Shown here piece after piece: positions 61,568 to 64,000 of a stretch of 64,000 nt of DNA. The number at the start of each line of letters is the position of its first letter. The stretch's first letter is position 1. Both the position numbers and the translations under genes were made by a program. The notes under the pieces are model-generated. The model was not told where the DNA came from and did no database searches. It worked only from the letters and a program-made list of their open reading frames with translations. Origin of the DNA: Notoacmeibacter marinus (GTDB taxonomy: Bacteria; Pseudomonadota; Alphaproteobacteria; Rhizobiales; Rhizobiaceae); the NCBI RefSeq assembly GCF_002238045.1, contig NZ_NBYO01000002.1, positions 558,001-622,000 of the forward strand. The letters are read 5' to 3'.

Positions 61568-62446
61568 TCAGAACCTCACCTTGGCGAAGAACTCGTCGCG
61601 ATAGCAATGCATCAGAGCGGCCCGCTTATGCGGGAAGTCGAACTCGCGGATCTTTCGGTAGGCCAGCGGATCGGTGTAGCGCAGAAGTTTGACATTGTCG
61701 GCGCGCGGCTCGCCGACAATCTTCTCGGTGAGCGGGCAGTCCACAAAGAGATAGTGGGTCAGCGAGCGCAGCCAGGCGGCCGTCTTCATGCGGCCCAGAT
61801 GCCGCCGCTCCCCGATCAGCCCGTGCCAGCCGCGATCCCAGGGGTGGGAGTCGTAATAGGCGCCCAGACGATCCTCCCGGGCCCAGTAGAACTCCAGATA
61901 GCCGGCAGGGTCGCCGTCGAAACTGGCAATGGCCGGCAATACGCCCGGATTGGCGATGCGTTCGGCCAGATAGGCGGCAAGGTCCTCTTTCGATTTGTCC
62001 TCTTCCCAGAAATGGGCGACGCGCGGATCGTTCTGCCAACGATGGAATAGCGAAAGATGACTACCGATCGTCAGCACATCGAAACTGACGACGCAGCGGG
62101 CCTCCCGGTCGTATCGTTCGTAGAATTGTCCGACGGGCTTGGCCGGTCGCCGGGGATGATCGCGCCCGTCAGGTCCCGGCACAAGACCGCTGGCGGGCGG
62201 AACGGCCGGCGGACGGTTCGTCCAGAGGCCCGCCGATTGATAGAAGTCGATCCGGTCCACGATGATCGTGCAGTCGTTCGAAATGCCGCAACGCAGATCG
62301 TGCAGGGCGATGTCGCCGCGCATTAGCCACTCCAACGACAGTTCGATGCGGTCCTCTCCGGTTTCGGCAAAGAGAGCGTCGATCTGCAGCCACAAATCGA
62401 AGATCGGCGGCGTAGCGATGGCGGAAGGCAGGTCAATGGCGGTCAT
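61568..62446 (-). CDS. iucB: GNAT acetyltransferase of hydroxamate siderophore synthesis (IucB/RhbD type)
   Basis: The 292-residue protein has a C-terminal AlcB/IucB-type domain: GSHLSLFHRWQNDPRVAHFWEEDKSKEDLAAYL, AGYLEFYWAREDRLGAYYDSHPWDRGWHGLIGERRHLG and KIVGEPRADNVKLLRY, where the WDRG and GEP segments shape the acetyl-CoA site. It acylates the N-hydroxylated diamine or lysine. The N-terminal 110 residues are less conserved. The start overlaps the iucA-like stop by 4 bp. The matching N-hydroxylase is not in the window. Confidence 0.87.
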   Translation of the reverse strand: MTAIDLPSAIATPPIFDLWLQIDALFAETGEDRIELSLEWLMRGDIALHDLRCGISNDCTIIVDRIDFYQSAGLWTNRPPAVPPASGLVPGPDGRDHPRRPAKPVGQFYERYDREARCVVSFDVLTIGSHLSLFHRWQNDPRVAHFWEEDKSKEDLAAYLAERIANPGVLPAIASFDGDPAGYLEFYWAREDRLGAYYDSHPWDRGWHGLIGERRHLGRMKTAAWLRSLTHYLFVDCPLTEKIVGEPRADNVKLLRYTDPLAYRKIREFDFPHKRAALMHCYRDEFFAKVRF

Positions 62447-64000
62447 GCGGCCTCACTTCGGGCGATGGGGTTTTGCAGTTCGATGAATTGGGCAAGTTGG
62501 CCGTCGGCTCCCCCGTCGGCTTCGTTGATGCCGGACAGCGAGGTGGCGAAATTGGCCTTTGCCGTCAGGCCCGGCCGCTGGATCAGCCGCCGATAAAGCG
62601 TCGGATCGCCGGGCGTCTTTCTGGCGGCGCGTTCCAGGAAACGCTGCCAGACAGCGTAGAGCGCCTCTTCGTCCGCCAGACCGTCGAGAGTGAGGGTCGC
62701 CAGCATGTTCATCACGGAATTCACGACCACGTAATAGGTGAGAAGGCCGTCGCCCTCCTCCTCATGAACGATGTTTTCCGCGCCTTCCCCGATGCCGGGG
62801 CAGACCGCAGCGAGCCGATCGTGAAAGGCTGCGAGGTGGCCGGTGCCCTGACAGTCGCGAATGACGACACCGCACGGCCAGCCATCGCGCAGTTTCAGCA
62901 TCATGTTCTGCTGGTGCGATCCGAAAAGAAGGCCCCACCGCGCGCGCATTTCGAGGACAGGCAGGATCGCTTGGTCCAGAAACTTGTCGAACCAGCGAAG
63001 TGCGATACCGGCTGTATCGTTGCCCCTTGCCAGCCGCCGGACGATACGCCCGGCCGGCGACAGCCCACGGCGCGGCGTCTCGCAGAGTGCGGCAAGAACA
63101 ATCGGCCCGGCCAGTGCGCTGTCCTGGTAGGGATTGTCGCGCAGCACCGCGATGCTCTCGGTAAGGACCCTTCCTTTCGGGCTCCTCAACGCCGCATAGG
63201 CCGGCTCGGTGAGGATCGTCAGATCGGGGAAGGCATCGGCGATCTGCGCGCCGATCTCGCTCTTTAGAAGATCGGTGACGTGTAGGCCGCGTAGAACCTC
63301 GCGCTGCGATAGCAGACGCAGCGAGTTGGTCAGCCGAACACTCAGCGAGAACTTCGCCATATAAGGTGCATGAAACGCGTGAACCGCCCGCATCGAGGCA
63401 GTGGCGCTCCATTCCGCACGCCCCGGCCCGAGCGGAGCGATCACACCGGTCTCCGCCAGTTCTCCGAAGGCCGTCGTTCCGATCAGCCGAGAAAGCTGCA
63501 AGGGATGAAACGGAAAGGCGAACCGGCCGGGCGGAACGTCGATCCGGTCGGCTTTCGCAAGCGCGCCGAAACCTTCATGGGCGATCCCGCCGGAATACAC
63601 CGAAGCCGGATCGACGGCGAACCAGCAGAGCGCGAACGATGCCTCCGCTTCCGGCGCGTAGATCGCGGATTCCTTGCGGCTCAAACCGTCGCGGCTGCGC
63701 GGGTTCGGGTGCAGCACATGGCCGAACCGCAGAGCCGTTTCGCAGTCCTGGAAATTCCACCCCTCCGGATCGCCGATAGCGTCCGCCGTGTCGCGGACCG
63801 TCTTCAGACTATCCATCACCCGGCCCTGGAAGGCGGGATCGACCTGCTGGGTGAGGTGACGCAGCAGATCCTCGATCGTTGCGGAGGAGGCGTCGATGGT
63901 GACGGGCCCGGAGAACCGGCAGCGGAATCGGCTGCGCCGTTCCACGCAGACCGTGCATGGTAGGCCGCCAGGTGCGTCAAAGCGCATTTGCCCGCCGGCA
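62443..64000 (-). CDS. iucA: IucA/IucC-family siderophore synthetase (IucA/RhbC type), N-terminus beyond the window
   Basis: The frame is open to the right edge, so the 5' end is likely missing; an ATG at 63987 is unlikely to be the start because at 514 residues the product would be short of the usual 570-600. Family cores are present: FALCWFAVDPASVYSGG, RFAFPFHPLQLSRLI, SASMRAVHAFHAPYMAKFSLSVRLTNSLRLL and RWGLLFGSHQQNMMLKLRDGWPCGVVIRDCQGTGHL. The GHP motif typical of the N-terminal half is changed to FGHVLHPNPRSRDGL. It would make the first citrate amide bond. It leads the iucA-B-C operon on the minus strand. Confidence 0.85.
   Translation of the reverse strand, partial: AGGQMRFDAPGGLPCTVCVERRSRFRCRFSGPVTIDASSATIEDLLRHLTQQVDPAFQGRVMDSLKTVRDTADAIGDPEGWNFQDCETALRFGHVLHPNPRSRDGLSRKESAIYAPEAEASFALCWFAVDPASVYSGGIAHEGFGALAKADRIDVPPGRFAFPFHPLQLSRLIGTTAFGELAETGVIAPLGPGRAEWSATASMRAVHAFHAPYMAKFSLSVRLTNSLRLLSQREVLRGLHVTDLLKSEIGAQIADAFPDLTILTEPAYAALRSPKGRVLTESIAVLRDNPYQDSALAGPIVLAALCETPRRGLSPAGRIVRRLARGNDTAGIALRWFDKFLDQAILPVLEMRARWGLLFGSHQQNMMLKLRDGWPCGVVIRDCQGTGHLAAFHDRLAAVCPGIGEGAENIVHEEEGDGLLTYYVVVNSVMNMLATLTLDGLADEEALYAVWQRFLERAARKTPGDPTLYRRLIQRPGLTAKANFATSLSGINEADGGADGQLAQFIELQNPIARSEAA

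Noticed and set aside
1-64000. tRNA genes, insertion sequences, phage integration sites and CRISPR arrays
   Set aside because: I looked for cloverleaf motifs, transposase-like proteins, terminal inverted repeats and spaced direct repeats and found none that I could support by eye.

Overview
The window looks like chromosomal DNA of a Hyphomicrobiales (Rhizobiales) alphaproteobacterium. The evidence is the chpT / response regulator / ctrA / fliJ block at the left edge, GC-rich codon use, a RirA-type iron box (TGA-N9-TCA), a rhizobactin-like siderophore locus and smo-type polyol genes. A free-living or plant- or marine-associated member of the Rhizobiaceae or Aurantimonadaceae would fit, but genus cannot be decided from the sequence. 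I saw no rRNA, tRNA, IS element, phage gene or CRISPR array. One gene (a DUF2339 membrane protein, about 9083-9890) is clearly broken. The first and last genes run off the window.

Layout. 1-2.6 kb: cell-cycle and flagellar genes (chpT end, atypical response regulator, ctrA, fliJ). 2.7-8.8 kb: a minus-strand sorbitol/mannitol operon (LacI regulator, smoE-F-G-K-S) with matching operators before the regulator and before smoE. 9.9-23.7 kb: a myo-inositol catabolic island (iolD, a PhyH-type dioxygenase, iolC, iolB, class II aldolase, iolG on minus; two further Gfo/Idh/MocA dehydrogenases and iolE on plus) with a LacI regulator and an inositol-type ABC transporter. A perfect palindrome, TTTGCAACCGGTTGCAAA, lies in both divergent promoter regions and defines a small regulon.

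23.8-36.2 kb holds the most striking system. A DeoR regulator is divergent from an operon of about 14 genes for a bacterial microcompartment (BMC): class III aminotransferase-fold enzyme, CoA-acylating-type aldehyde dehydrogenase with a C-terminal encapsulation peptide, two tandem-domain shell proteins (BMC-T), a small accessory protein, one vertex protein (BMC-P), one hexamer (BMC-H), a complete Pot-type ABC importer, a short-chain dehydrogenase, an aminoglycoside-phosphotransferase-like kinase and an isochorismatase-like hydrolase. The gene set resembles the actinobacterial RMM (Rhodococcus/Mycobacterium) amino-alcohol microcompartment, here with a dedicated importer. A sensible model is amino-alcohol import, phosphorylation, PLP-dependent phospho-elimination to an aldehyde, then conversion to acyl-CoA inside the shell.

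36.2-51.8 kb: an epimerase-like protein without its catalytic Tyr/Lys, a periplasmic molybdopterin-domain-like protein paired with a hybrid histidine kinase, and an exopolysaccharide locus (OPX, flippase, three glycosyltransferases, polymerase/ligase, Wzz-like protein, LuxR-type regulator, WecG/sugar-phosphotransferase fusion). 51.9-64 kb: an iron-uptake region: ExbB, two ExbDs (one with the membrane Asp changed to Asn), TonB, RhtX-like permease, outer-membrane receptor, DUF2218-siderophore-interacting fusion, and iucA-iucB-iucC type genes for a citrate-hydroxamate siderophore. Iron-box elements precede both the exbB operon and the receptor/SIP divergent pair.
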